From: Dehalococcoidia bacterium UBA6495
GTDB lineage: Bacteria > Chloroflexota > Dehalococcoidia > Lucifugimonadales > UBA826
Direction: 5' to 3'
NCBI GenBank assembly: GCA_002435305.1
Contig: DJMH01000029.1
Span: 3,449 to 36,123 of the forward strand
DNA length: 32,675 bases
Shown here: positions 15,570-23,649 of the stretch, one piece after another
Position numbering within the stretch: the stretch's first letter is position 1
How the letters are laid out: the number at the start of each line of letters is the position of its first letter
The notes under the pieces: model-generated
The model's database searches: none
What the model saw: only the letters and a program-made list of their open reading frames with translations
Told to the model about the DNA's origin: nothing
Made by a program: the position numbers and the translations under genes

Positions 15570-16667
15570 TCATGAAACTCTGTATTGCTTCAAAATGTCC
15601 ATATTAGGGTTTATTCCAAACCCAGGAAGGTCAGGAGGGCTAACATATCCGTCTTCGACTTGAAGGGTAAATTCATATATTTGATTGAATATAGGGTCTG
15701 TTTCCTCTCTGTAATATTCTAGAATTAGACCATTAGGTATTGCGCACAATAGATGTATGTGAACTTCTTGTTTACCATGTGGGGCTATAGGAAGGTTGTG
15801 TGCCTGAGCTTGGGCAGATACTTTCATAAATTCCGTTACTCCCCCCATTATGAGCGCGTCAGGCTGCAAGATTGCAGCACTTCTACTTTCTATTAGATCT
15901 CTGAATCCATACTTTGTATATTCATTTTCACCCGTAGCAATAGGAATAGTAGTAGATTGGCTTATAAGTTGGTGGCCCTTGTAATCATCTGGAGCGATCG
16001 GTTCTTCAAACCAGAATATGTCATAAGGTTCCATTTTTTTTGCAATCTCGATTGCTTCGTAAAAGCGGTAGGCACAGTTTGCATCCACCATTAATTTCAC
16101 ATTTGGTCCAATAGCTTCTCGAACGGCCTTAACTCTTTCAACATCCTCGTTGCTACTGACAGCACCTATTTTCATTTTCACAGCATTGGCACCCATGCCC
16201 ACGCTAGTCAGCATTTCTTCCTGCAGTTCCTTCAGGCCTTTTCCGTCTTCATAATACCCACCCGCAATGTATACAGGAACTTTTTGTGTGTATCCTCCTA
16301 AAAGCTTATAGACAGGTTGGTTCGCGGCTTTCCCTTTTATGTCCCAGAGGGCAATGTCAATTCCGCTTATGACCCTGGTAGTCATTCCTCTACGTCCTGA
16401 TATTTTTGGTTCCCAAAGATTATCCCAAATTTTTTCATTGCAAAAAGGATCTTCGCCGATGACTGATTCTTTGTAGTGTTCAAAGATTGCTTTGCTGATT
16501 GAATCAGATGTATGAAGGCCTCCTATGAGGCCAACGCCAGTGATACCTTCGTCTGTATCGATAAAAACAAAATTTCTACCGTCGTGGGTATAGGTATGTT
16601 TTCCATTGCTCTGAGGCACAGGCTTAGGCCACCGATAGCTTTCTAGCCTCATGTCTGTAATTTTCAT
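15570..16667 (-). CDS. Enolase-superfamily enzyme (mandelate racemase/muconate lactonizing-like)
   Basis: A 365-residue TIM-barrel enzyme, counting from ATG 16667, which has GAGAG 7 nt upstream. An upstream start at 16709 adds 14 unlikely residues. Catalytic groups are all present: Lys164 and Lys166 in VKMKIG, metal ligands Asp195 (VDANCAY), Glu221 (FWFEEP) and Glu247 (TGENEY), and a His base at 297 in IAPHGKQEVHIH. The KxK plus His arrangement is that of mandelate-racemase-like acid-sugar dehydratases and racemases. The reaction removes a proton alpha to a carboxylate, stabilised by Mg2+. Substrate is not predictable. The divergent VWA gene begins 125 bp away. Confidence 0.9.
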   Translation of the reverse strand: MKITDMRLESYRWPKPVPQSNGKHTYTHDGRNFVFIDTDEGITGVGLIGGLHTSDSISKAIFEHYKESVIGEDPFCNEKIWDNLWEPKISGRRGMTTRVISGIDIALWDIKGKAANQPVYKLLGGYTQKVPVYIAGGYYEDGKGLKELQEEMLTSVGMGANAVKMKIGAVSSNEDVERVKAVREAIGPNVKLMVDANCAYRFYEAIEIAKKMEPYDIFWFEEPIAPDDYKGHQLISQSTTIPIATGENEYTKYGFRDLIESRSAAILQPDALIMGGVTEFMKVSAQAQAHNLPIAPHGKQEVHIHLLCAIPNGLILEYYREETDPIFNQIYEFTLQVEDGYVSPPDLPGFGINPNMDILKQYRVS

Positions 16668-16792
16668 TTCAAATCTCTCATATAATGGTGAGTGTCTGAT
16701 AACAGCCAACGGATTCTAGCATGAACAATGGAGTTGTATATCCGTATGGGGACCTTTCCATTAATGTATGATTTGCAATCCATGGAGGAAGT

Positions 16793-18175
16793 GTGAATCT
16801 TTCCAAAACCCATTTATATTCAAAGAAAATTGAATCACAATCTGCCTTTGAAAGCGGGAATTCAGCGTTTGAGGTTTTGGCCGAGCATATATTGGAGATT
16901 GGTGATGTCAATGACGCGATGCGTAATCTTGTACAGGAAGGATTTACTGGTCAAGATGACCGACCCGTTGGTGGCTTGAAGGACATTGCTAACCGAAGCC
17001 AAGAGGAACGAAGGTTTCTACTAGAAAAATATACTTATGACAAGGTACCGCTAGGGGATCTACTTAAAGAGCTTGAGAAATACTCCTTTGTGGGTTCGGA
17101 ATCGCTGACGATAGAGAAGGGGAACGAAGTTTTATCGATGCTGAAACGCTTAGATAAATTAGATGAGGCGATTAAGGAGGCTATGAAGACGGGCCAGCTT
17201 GGGGATTTAGACTTAGATGATATAGAAGATTTACTTGGGAAGTTGGCTCGCACCCAGCTTGAGGAAATTCTTCGAATGATAAGTGCTCTTGAGGAGGCCG
17301 GTTATTTATTAAAAAACCGCGATAGATTCAAATTGGGACCTAAAGCAGTCAGAGAGATTGCACAAGATGCGATGCGAGAAGTTTTTTCGCAGATGAAAAA
17401 GGGCAATTTAGGTGCCCATGACACTTTCAAGAAAGGCGAATGGGGAGATCTTACCGGGCAGACAATACCATACGAATTTGGCCAATCCTTTGAAATAAAT
17501 CTTCAAAAATCTCTCTTCAACACTGTCGTTAGAGAAGGGTCATCGATACCACTTAGAATTAAATCTCAGGACTTAGAAGGTAATGAGCACGAGCATCTTA
17601 CCCAGTCGGCAACAGTGTTAATGCTTGATCAAAGCCGCTCGATGGGTATGTACGGAACTTTTACGGCAGCGAAAAAAGTGGCTCTTGCTTTGTACTGGTT
17701 GGTACAAACCAAGTTTCCTAGAGATAAACTATTTGTGGTCGGATTCTCAGATTATGGCATGACGATTGATGGTAAAGATTTACCTGAATCAACTTGGAAT
17801 CATTGGGTGGCCGGTACCAATATGCATCATGGATTGATTTTATCCAGGCAACTCTTGGCTCGCCAGAATGTGGCGAATAAGCAGATTTTGATGGTTACCG
17901 ATGGAGAGCCCACAGCCCATATGGAAGGTGGACAAGCCTATTTTTCCTACCCCCCAACCCCTCGGACATTGGAACAAACATTGAAAGAGGTGAAGAGATG
18001 TACAAGAGAAGGTATCGTCATAAATACATTTATGCTCGAGATGAACTATTTTCTTATGGAATTTATGGATGAAATGGCCAAGATTAACAAAGGGCGGTCT
18101 TTTTATACGAAACCGGATCAGCTTGGTCGCTACATGTTAGTTGATTATTTGGAAGGTAGGAAAAGAAAGGTATAA
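16793..18175 (+). CDS. von Willebrand factor A (VWA) domain protein
   Basis: A 460-residue, apparently cytoplasmic protein. The N-terminal 260 residues are mostly helical and acidic, with a run rich in LDDIEDLLGKLA around 140-155 that may be a coiled coil. The C-terminal part is a VWA domain with a complete MIDAS metal site: Asp279, Ser281 and Ser283 (LDQSRSM), Thr342 (AGTNMHHG) and Asp370 (VTDGEPT). Such proteins commonly work with MoxR-type AAA ATPases as assembly or remodelling factors, but no ATPase is nearby. The GTG at 16793 lies only 2 nt after GGAGGAA, and no other start is in frame before codon 43, so the start is uncertain. It is followed by DUF1800 after 97 bp. Confidence 0.82.
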   Translation: MNLSKTHLYSKKIESQSAFESGNSAFEVLAEHILEIGDVNDAMRNLVQEGFTGQDDRPVGGLKDIANRSQEERRFLLEKYTYDKVPLGDLLKELEKYSFVGSESLTIEKGNEVLSMLKRLDKLDEAIKEAMKTGQLGDLDLDDIEDLLGKLARTQLEEILRMISALEEAGYLLKNRDRFKLGPKAVREIAQDAMREVFSQMKKGNLGAHDTFKKGEWGDLTGQTIPYEFGQSFEINLQKSLFNTVVREGSSIPLRIKSQDLEGNEHEHLTQSATVLMLDQSRSMGMYGTFTAAKKVALALYWLVQTKFPRDKLFVVGFSDYGMTIDGKDLPESTWNHWVAGTNMHHGLILSRQLLARQNVANKQILMVTDGEPTAHMEGGQAYFSYPPTPRTLEQTLKEVKRCTREGIVINTFMLEMNYFLMEFMDEMAKINKGRSFYTKPDQLGRYMLVDYLEGRKRKV

Positions 18176-18272
18176 CCATTGATGATTAATTGCGACTTGG
18201 CTAGAATGAGCGGGATATAGTAACTATCAATGAAAGGTTGATGGATAGGAACACCTGATAGGAGGAGCTCAA

Positions 18273-19676
18273 ATGACTAATAACGATTTGGCACTGAAAG
18301 CACATCTGCTGAGGCGAGCAGGATTTGGTGCATCTAGGTTTGAACTTGAGCAGATATCCGATAAATCTTATGAAGAAATCGTGGAAGACTTAATTCACCC
18401 TGAACGGTTTGAAGAAATCGATGAAGATTATTTAAAAAGATATAACCCTGAAAACTCATACCACGATGGCATTGCCGCCGCCGCTGGGCGTTGGATATGG
18501 TTAATGATTAACACCAAACGTCCCTTAGAGGAGAAAATGACCCTTTTTTGGCATCATATTTTTGCCACAGGGTCTTACAAAGGTGATCACACTCCCTCTA
18601 CCATACGACAGATTCAAACGTTTAGAGAGAATGGGTTAACGAACATAAAACAAATTCTTCTTGACCTGGCTAAAGATCCATCGATGAATTATTGGCTTGA
18701 TAATTGTGAGAACCACTCTGACCAGCCCAATGAAAACTGGGGCCGGGAACTATTGGAACTGTTTTCGATGGGTGTAGGGAACTATAGCGAAGAAGATGTT
18801 AAACAAGTAGCTAGAGCTTTTACTGGCTGGACATTCGAACAACCTTTACCGCTCTATCCTTACGGACATTACGAAACCAAATTTGTTTTTAACGAATCTG
18901 ACCACGATAACAGCGAAAAAACATTCCTTGGTAGGAAAGGAAATTTCAACGGTGAAGACATAATTGATATCATATGTGAGGAAAGGGCAACAGCTTTATT
19001 CATATGCAGACATTTGTATAACTTTTTTGTCGAGGATGAGGCCCAAGTTCCCGCTTGGAGTATAGAGCCTCCTCGAAATCCAGAGGCTGTTGATACAATG
19101 ATCGATATTCTCATGAGTAATGATGGTGAAATTAGGCCAGTTTTGAGTTACATGTTTAATTCCGACTTTTTCAAGAGCTCCTTTTATAAGAAGGTTAAAA
19201 ATCCAGCAGAATTAGTAGCGGGGACACTCAAATTGTCAGGTAGATATTCAGTTGTACCTGCAGATGGAGAAAATGTTGGAACTCTCTACGGCACAACTGC
19301 AGTGATGGGTCAAGCCCTAATGAATCCTCCAACTGTTGAAGGATGGCACACAGGACATGAATGGATAGATGGGGGAACCCTTAATGAAAGGGTTAATTTC
19401 GCCGTCAACCAGTTTAATGATGTTTCTAGTCCAGGGTTTAGGGACATATTGGAAAGATTGGGACCCGTCGTTGAATCTGGTGATCTTGTCGATAGATGTT
19501 TGGATTTAATCGGCCCGATTGAAGTTGGTGAGGAAACTCGTATAGCACTTAGCAAATACGCTGAGGAGGTAGGGGACGTCAACTTGGGCACGAATGAAGA
19601 TAACGTCGAGAATGCTCCGAAAATAGCACGGATGATTCAATTAATCGTTTCAACGAGAGAATACCAATTCGCTTAG
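18273..19676 (+). CDS. DUF1800 domain protein
   Basis: A 467-residue member of the DUF1800 family, whose function is unknown. Family hallmarks appear in order: HLLRRAGFGAS (11-21), EKMTLFWHHIFATG (about 87-100), NENWGRELLELFSMGVG (about 152-168), and ARAFTGWTF. A late MGQALMNPPTVEGWHTG block (about 346-362) is followed by a helical end. The start is ATG 18273 with a strong AGGAGG about 7 nt upstream. The domain begins immediately after the start, so there is no export signal. It is followed 41 bp later by DUF1501; the two families are widely adjacent in bacteria, which implies they act together. Confidence 0.92.
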   Translation: MTNNDLALKAHLLRRAGFGASRFELEQISDKSYEEIVEDLIHPERFEEIDEDYLKRYNPENSYHDGIAAAAGRWIWLMINTKRPLEEKMTLFWHHIFATGSYKGDHTPSTIRQIQTFRENGLTNIKQILLDLAKDPSMNYWLDNCENHSDQPNENWGRELLELFSMGVGNYSEEDVKQVARAFTGWTFEQPLPLYPYGHYETKFVFNESDHDNSEKTFLGRKGNFNGEDIIDIICEERATALFICRHLYNFFVEDEAQVPAWSIEPPRNPEAVDTMIDILMSNDGEIRPVLSYMFNSDFFKSSFYKKVKNPAELVAGTLKLSGRYSVVPADGENVGTLYGTTAVMGQALMNPPTVEGWHTGHEWIDGGTLNERVNFAVNQFNDVSSPGFRDILERLGPVVESGDLVDRCLDLIGPIEVGEETRIALSKYAEEVGDVNLGTNEDNVENAPKIARMIQLIVSTREYQFA

Positions 19677-19717
19677 TGAAAAATCTATTGAGGTAGAGGT
19701 AATAAAGGTAGCTAACA

Positions 19718-20860
19718 ATGACAACTTTTACGCAAAAAGATCCTGTTTTCGTAGTGGTACAACTGTCGGGTGGGAATGATTTCATGAACACGTTAGTGCC
19801 ATATTCTAATCCTGCTTATTACGATAACAGGAAATTCCTCAATATATCTGAAGAAGATGTTTTGCCATTAGATGGGACTTTAGGCTGGCACCCTGAGATG
19901 GCTCCTTTCAAGGAGTTGTACGATAGAGGTATGGTTTCTGTTGTTCAGGGAATTGGCTACCCAGATTCTAATCGCAGTCATTTCAGAGGTATGGACATTT
20001 GGCATACCTGTGCTCCAGATGAGGTTTCGACGGTTGGGTGGCTTGGTAATGTAATTGAGCAGCTAGACCCTAGCGGTGAAAATCCCCTTACAGGAGTTAA
20101 TTTTGGTGTGGGGCTGCCAAGGGCAATGTCAAAAGCTGGAGTTCCGGTCACGAGTGTATCCAACTTAGACGAATATGGATTAATGAGTGGAATTTCTGCC
20201 CAACAACAGCGAGTTCAGGCGCTCCAAATTTTTAAAGATATGTACGGTCAAGCTGTGGGGTCCGGACCAGTTATGGACTATTTGTCTCGTACTGGTATGG
20301 ATGTACTGTCTGGGGCTGATTTAATTAAGGTAGCGCCACAACAGTATGAGTCAACAGTAGAATATGGAGATAACCCAATAGCCAAGTCCCTGAGAGATGT
20401 AGCTCGCGTTCATACAGCTAATTTGGGAACCCGTGTTTTCTATACCCAGCAGGGCGGATATGACACGCATGCCAATCAGTTGCCTGCTCAGCCTGGCCTA
20501 TTTAGAGATATGTCCAGGGCCGTTAATGATTTTTTTGCTGATTTGGAAGAACACGACGCTGATGAAAATGTCGTTATGCTTATTTTCTCTGAGTTTGGGA
20601 GAAGAATTAATGACAATGGTTCAGGCACGGATCATGGGTCCGGAGGAGGGGCATATTTAGTGGGAAAACCAGTGGCAGGAGGGTTATATTCCGAATACCC
20701 TTCCCTAGAGCGTGATAAGTGGGAAAAGGGAGAAGATTTGGCTCATACCATTGATTTTCGAGGCATATATGGAACTGTCATTGAGCAGTGGCTGGGGCTT
20801 GATGCAGCGCCGATAGTATATGGGAATTTCGAACAAATTAATCCTTTTAGAGCAAACTAG
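19718..20860 (+). CDS. DUF1501 domain protein (alkaline phosphatase/sulfatase-like fold)
   Basis: A 380-residue DUF1501 protein. The family belongs to the alkaline-phosphatase-like superfamily; its biochemical role is not established. Typical blocks are VVVQLSGGNDFMNTLVPY (12-29), NRSHFRGMDIWHT (about 86-98), QQGGYDTHANQ (about 245), and IFSEFGRRINDNGSGTDHGSGG (about 290-311), with Asp and His groups suited to metal binding. Most DUF1501 proteins start with a twin-arginine signal peptide. This one begins directly at the domain (MTTFTQKDPVFVVV), so it should be cytoplasmic. It is probably translated with DUF1800 upstream and the NHL gene 10-19 bp downstream. Confidence 0.92.
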   Translation: MTTFTQKDPVFVVVQLSGGNDFMNTLVPYSNPAYYDNRKFLNISEEDVLPLDGTLGWHPEMAPFKELYDRGMVSVVQGIGYPDSNRSHFRGMDIWHTCAPDEVSTVGWLGNVIEQLDPSGENPLTGVNFGVGLPRAMSKAGVPVTSVSNLDEYGLMSGISAQQQRVQALQIFKDMYGQAVGSGPVMDYLSRTGMDVLSGADLIKVAPQQYESTVEYGDNPIAKSLRDVARVHTANLGTRVFYTQQGGYDTHANQLPAQPGLFRDMSRAVNDFFADLEEHDADENVVMLIFSEFGRRINDNGSGTDHGSGGGAYLVGKPVAGGLYSEYPSLERDKWEKGEDLAHTIDFRGIYGTVIEQWLGLDAAPIVYGNFEQINPFRAN

Positions 20861-20879
20861 AATATAGGAGGTGGTGGCA

Positions 20880-21878
20880 ATGACATTACCATTCGACTTA
20901 TTGAGATCAGGATATCCATACTATATGACTTTGGGTCAGAGGAGAGTGACAACCAATCCGGTAGATATTGGGTTCGGCAAGGAGAATGTATATGTTCTAA
21001 CTCGGGGAGGATTGGGAACCTGGGTTCGGGTGCTCGATTGGGAGGATGAGAATCTGGGTACCCTGGGAGACGCGAGCCTGTTCCAATCGCCGGCAGCTCT
21101 GCTAGTTGATGAGGATGAAAATCTATATGTCACGGACGAGGCAAACCATAAAGTTGTCGTGATGGACAAAGATGGAGAGCATATCAACACTTGGGGAGAA
21201 AAAGGTTCCGAACCTGGACAACTAAATCGCCCATCTGGAATGTCTTTTGACGCAGAAGGCAACATTGTACTTTCAGATGCAATGAATAGTCGGATTCAAA
21301 GATTTACAAGAGATGGAAAACATTTACAGGCATTTGGTGGATTTGGTGATGGGGAGGGGGAATTAAATATGCCTTGGGGTCTAACCGTAGATCAGTCCGG
21401 AGATGTCCTCGTTGCCGACTGGAAAAATGATAGGGTTCAGAGGTTCACTTCTGAAGGAGAATTTAAATCTGCTATCGGCTCCCATGGTACCGAGAAAGGA
21501 GAGTTTCGTCGGCCATCTTCGGTAGCCGTTGATGGACATGGGGATATATACGTTTCTGACTGGCAAAATGACCGAGTGCAGCTTTTTAATAAGGATGAGA
21601 GATACATACAAAGTTTCCATGGAAACGCTTCACTTTCAAGGTCTGGGAAACAATATATTTTGAGTAACCTGGTTACCCTAAGGCTGCGTGCCGAGGGTGA
21701 TTTTGAGAAGACCCAGAGATTGAACGCCCCTATGACGGTGAAAGTGGATGATCAATTCAGATTGTTCATAACGGATTTTGGAAATCACAGGATTCAAATC
21801 TATCAGAAAGACGTGGTTGAGTTATCTGAAACTGAAATAGCTCCTAAAATGAGAAACCCCATCCTATTTACCACCTAG
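20880..21878 (+). CDS. NHL-repeat beta-propeller protein
   Basis: About 332 residues of NHL-type propeller blades. The repeating unit is roughly G...L.RPSG(M/V)(S/A)(F/V)D..G(N/D)I.(V/L)(S/A)D..N.R(I/V)Q.F....., seen at LNRPSGMSFDAEG, LNMPWGLTVDQSG, FRRPSSVAVDGHG and LNAPMTVKVDDQF. The start is ATG 20880 with AGGAGGT 7 nt upstream; GTG codons at 20871 and 20874 overlap that ribosome-binding site. No signal peptide is visible. NHL propellers bind proteins or RNA or act as lyases; no catalytic residues can be named. Spacing of 19 bp to the DUF1501 stop indicates co-transcription and suggests a joint role with DUF1800 and DUF1501. It converges on the XRE gene. Confidence 0.85.
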   Translation: MTLPFDLLRSGYPYYMTLGQRRVTTNPVDIGFGKENVYVLTRGGLGTWVRVLDWEDENLGTLGDASLFQSPAALLVDEDENLYVTDEANHKVVVMDKDGEHINTWGEKGSEPGQLNRPSGMSFDAEGNIVLSDAMNSRIQRFTRDGKHLQAFGGFGDGEGELNMPWGLTVDQSGDVLVADWKNDRVQRFTSEGEFKSAIGSHGTEKGEFRRPSSVAVDGHGDIYVSDWQNDRVQLFNKDERYIQSFHGNASLSRSGKQYILSNLVTLRLRAEGDFEKTQRLNAPMTVKVDDQFRLFITDFGNHRIQIYQKDVVELSETEIAPKMRNPILFTT

Positions 21879-21893
21879 TTGCTGCCATCGAAC

Positions 21894-22283
21894 TCAAATT
21901 TTTCTTTTGGTGCGTACGTAATTAACGTAGTCCAAAACGGACTGCCATTCTTCATCCGTTAGGTCTGCTATAGCTCTAATCCGGATTGAATCGTCAGCAT
22001 TAACTGGTTGATTAAATATGCTGTGATCGATGTATTTGGCGAGCAATGCCAACCTGTTATATGGAAGTCCTAGAGTCTTGGAAATGTTCCGCAAAGTTTT
22101 CACGGAAGGTTGAATTTTACCGCTCTCCAAATGTGCTACGTAGGCATTACTCATTCCTAACATTCTGGAGAATTCCCTTTGGGACAGCTTTTTTTCTAGC
22201 CGCACTTTTTTCACCAAATTGGCTAACCCAGAATACTGTCTATCTTTGTCGGGCCGATGGTCGAGATTAGTCATATTAAGCAT
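21894..22283 (-). CDS. XRE-family helix-turn-helix transcriptional regulator
   Basis: A 129-residue DNA-binding protein. The Cro/CI-type helix-turn-helix covers about residues 20-75: LVKKVRLEKKLSQREFSRML, then GMSNAYVAHLESGKIQPSVKTLRNISKTLGLP, with SQREF and NAYVAHLE forming the two DNA-contacting helices. The C-terminal 50 residues are a short helical module with no recognised sensor domain. Start ATG 22283 is directly behind AGGA; the in-frame ATG 22274 is 9 nt from that AGGA and is the more likely start (126 residues). A GGAAC-AGT-GTTCC palindrome about 40-50 bp upstream may be its own operator. Its targets are unknown. Confidence 0.9.
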   Translation of the reverse strand: MLNMTNLDHRPDKDRQYSGLANLVKKVRLEKKLSQREFSRMLGMSNAYVAHLESGKIQPSVKTLRNISKTLGLPYNRLALLAKYIDHSIFNQPVNADDSIRIRAIADLTDEEWQSVLDYVNYVRTKRKI

Positions 22284-22321
22284 TCCTATGCTTGTATAAT
22301 AACTGCCGGAATAGGGTTTGT

Positions 22322-22334
22322 GGAACAGTGTTCC
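22322..22334. promoter_or_regulatory. Palindromic site upstream of the XRE regulator, candidate operator
   Basis: GGAAC-AGT-GTTCC (22322-22334) is a perfect inverted repeat with a 3-bp centre, 39 bp upstream of the XRE start codon at 22283. Autoregulation is usual for this regulator class. A second, A+T-rich inverted repeat (AAATTAAT...ATTAATTT) follows just further upstream. Confidence 0.4.
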
Positions 22335-22406
22335 GATAAATGGAAATTAATTAATGAGATTAATTTAAAAAAATAAAGTCTTTTAGATATAATGTTCGGA
22401 AACTAT

Positions 22407-22435
22407 TTGACAATATAGAACAAAAAAGCTATTAT
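22407..22435 (+). promoter_or_regulatory. Strong sigma70-type promoter, forward strand
   Basis: A perfect TTGACA (22407-22412), a 17-nt spacer and TATTAT (22430-22435; 5 of 6). Transcription should start near 22442, heading into a short gap that ends at the 3' end of a reverse-strand gene. There is no forward gene to serve except the candidate small RNA described next. Confidence 0.6.
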
Positions 22436-22441
22436 GTATTT

Positions 22442-22530
22442 ACATTTTTAATGGCCGCTCCTCCAGATTATCGAAGCGGCAGAGGGTATCCCCTAGTTTT
22501 GGTTCTTTTAACTGGCTGGGGGATTTTCAT
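22442..22530 (+). ncRNA. Candidate small RNA with CCUCC hairpin loop (or a 29-codon membrane microprotein)
   Basis: A promoter, two hairpins and a T-rich end make a complete small transcription unit of about 90 nt. Hairpin 1 pairs GCCGCT (22454-22459) with AGCGGC (22475-22480), and its 15-nt loop begins CCUCC, complementary to Shine-Dalgarno sequences. Hairpin 2 pairs ATCCCCTAG (22488-22496) with CTGGGGGAT (22516-22524), one G-U pair, and is followed by TTTTCATTTT. That layout resembles sRNAs that block ribosome-binding sites through C-rich loops. The same stretch also holds an ORF from ATG 22451 to TGA 22540 (29 codons) whose second half would be a membrane helix (YPLVLVLLTGWGIFILS), but it lacks a Shine-Dalgarno. 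I recognise no known RNA family. Confidence 0.45.
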
Positions 22531-22532
22531 TT
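22488..22532 (+). terminator. Intrinsic terminator of the candidate small RNA
   Basis: A 9-bp stem (22488-22496 with 22516-22524) closes a 19-nt loop and is followed by TTTTCATTTTGTC on the forward strand. The reverse strand has no matching T-run, so it serves the forward transcript rather than the convergent enolase-superfamily gene. Confidence 0.5.
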
Positions 22533-22544
22533 TGTCTTGACCAA

Positions 22545-23624
22545 TTAGGTCTTCAATTTGTGAACCATTTCCATATCTAGAGCGACTCCAAGTCCTGGCC
22601 CGTTGGGAACCTCCAAAAACCCGTTCGTTATCTGCAAGGGTTCAGACAGTATGGGATGCTCGTCTCTGATTGAAACCGATTCAATGTTATATTCTTGAGC
22701 GTAGGGAGCACCTGGGGTTGCCGCCACAAAATGGGCGTGGGCTACGGTACTGATGGTTGGTTGAGTATTGTGGCAGGTTATAGGAATGCCAAGAGATTCT
22801 GCTAAATTAGCTATTTTAATTAGAGTCGTGAAACCAGGTGTTTTAACAATGTCGGGTTGGATGATATCTACTTTTCCTCTCATCATGAGTTCTCTGTATT
22901 CATATAGGCTGTATATCATTTCTCCCGAGGCTATGGGGATATCAAGTGCCTCAGCCACGTTAGCAAGACCGGGCAGATCGTAATGAGGTCGGGGTTCTTC
23001 AAAGTGGAACACTCCCAATTCTTCAAGTTGTTTACCTATTTCGATTGCATGATGCACGGAGTAAGCCCCATTCACGTCTACTAATATATCAATGTCGTCA
23101 CCCACTGCCTTTCTTACTTCAGTCACAGTGTCTATTGTCTGATCCGCAGAGTCATCAATTTTGCCCGGAACTGCACTGTGTAATTTATATCCTGTGTAAC
23201 CTTTCTCTACAAACGATAGGGCTCTATTTGCTTCTTGCAGTGGTGTAAGGTTTCGAGCCATTGAACTAGCGTATACAGGTACCCTTTCCCTCACCTTTCC
23301 TCCGAGCAGTTTGTAAATAGGTAGGTTGAGAATTTTTCCTTTAAGGTCCCACATTGCAATATCCAAACCTGCAATACCGATCCAAATGGCTCCGCCTATT
23401 TCCAAAGCCTGACCTGCTGTTGCCATATCTCTAAATCTAGCTTCAGTGTCAACTGGGTCCTTACCTAAGAGGGCAGGTGTGAGAAGTTCTTCCACAACTG
23501 TCTTGGTTACTAATGGTTGTCGTCTGAAACATTCCCCTATGCCGGTGATACCTTCATCTGTATGTATGAAAACAAAAGGGTGAAGTTCTTCCAATACTAC
23601 ATACTCAATTGAGCTAATTTTCAT
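22545..23624 (-). CDS. Enolase-superfamily dehydratase/racemase (MR/MLE family)
   Basis: A 359-residue enzyme, the second of its superfamily here but clearly a different subgroup from the one at 15.6-16.7 kb. Metal ligands are Asp183 (LVDVNGAYS), Glu209 (FHFEEP) and Glu235 (ASGEMIY). A His base is at 285 in ITCHNTQPT. The first catalytic motif is K-x-H (Lys147, His149 in YKLHS), not K-x-K. The capping domain begins MKISSIEYVVLEE, and HTDEGITGIGE is typical. It abstracts a proton alpha to a carboxylate; acid-sugar dehydration is the commonest outcome. It lies 25 bp downstream of the fused CoA-transferase on the same strand, so the two are almost certainly co-transcribed and may serve one catabolic route. 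Confidence 0.9.
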   Translation of the reverse strand: MKISSIEYVVLEELHPFVFIHTDEGITGIGECFRRQPLVTKTVVEELLTPALLGKDPVDTEARFRDMATAGQALEIGGAIWIGIAGLDIAMWDLKGKILNLPIYKLLGGKVRERVPVYASSMARNLTPLQEANRALSFVEKGYTGYKLHSAVPGKIDDSADQTIDTVTEVRKAVGDDIDILVDVNGAYSVHHAIEIGKQLEELGVFHFEEPRPHYDLPGLANVAEALDIPIASGEMIYSLYEYRELMMRGKVDIIQPDIVKTPGFTTLIKIANLAESLGIPITCHNTQPTISTVAHAHFVAATPGAPYAQEYNIESVSIRDEHPILSEPLQITNGFLEVPNGPGLGVALDMEMVHKLKT

Positions 23625-23649
23625 TTGTATGACCCTAATTTGATTGTTT

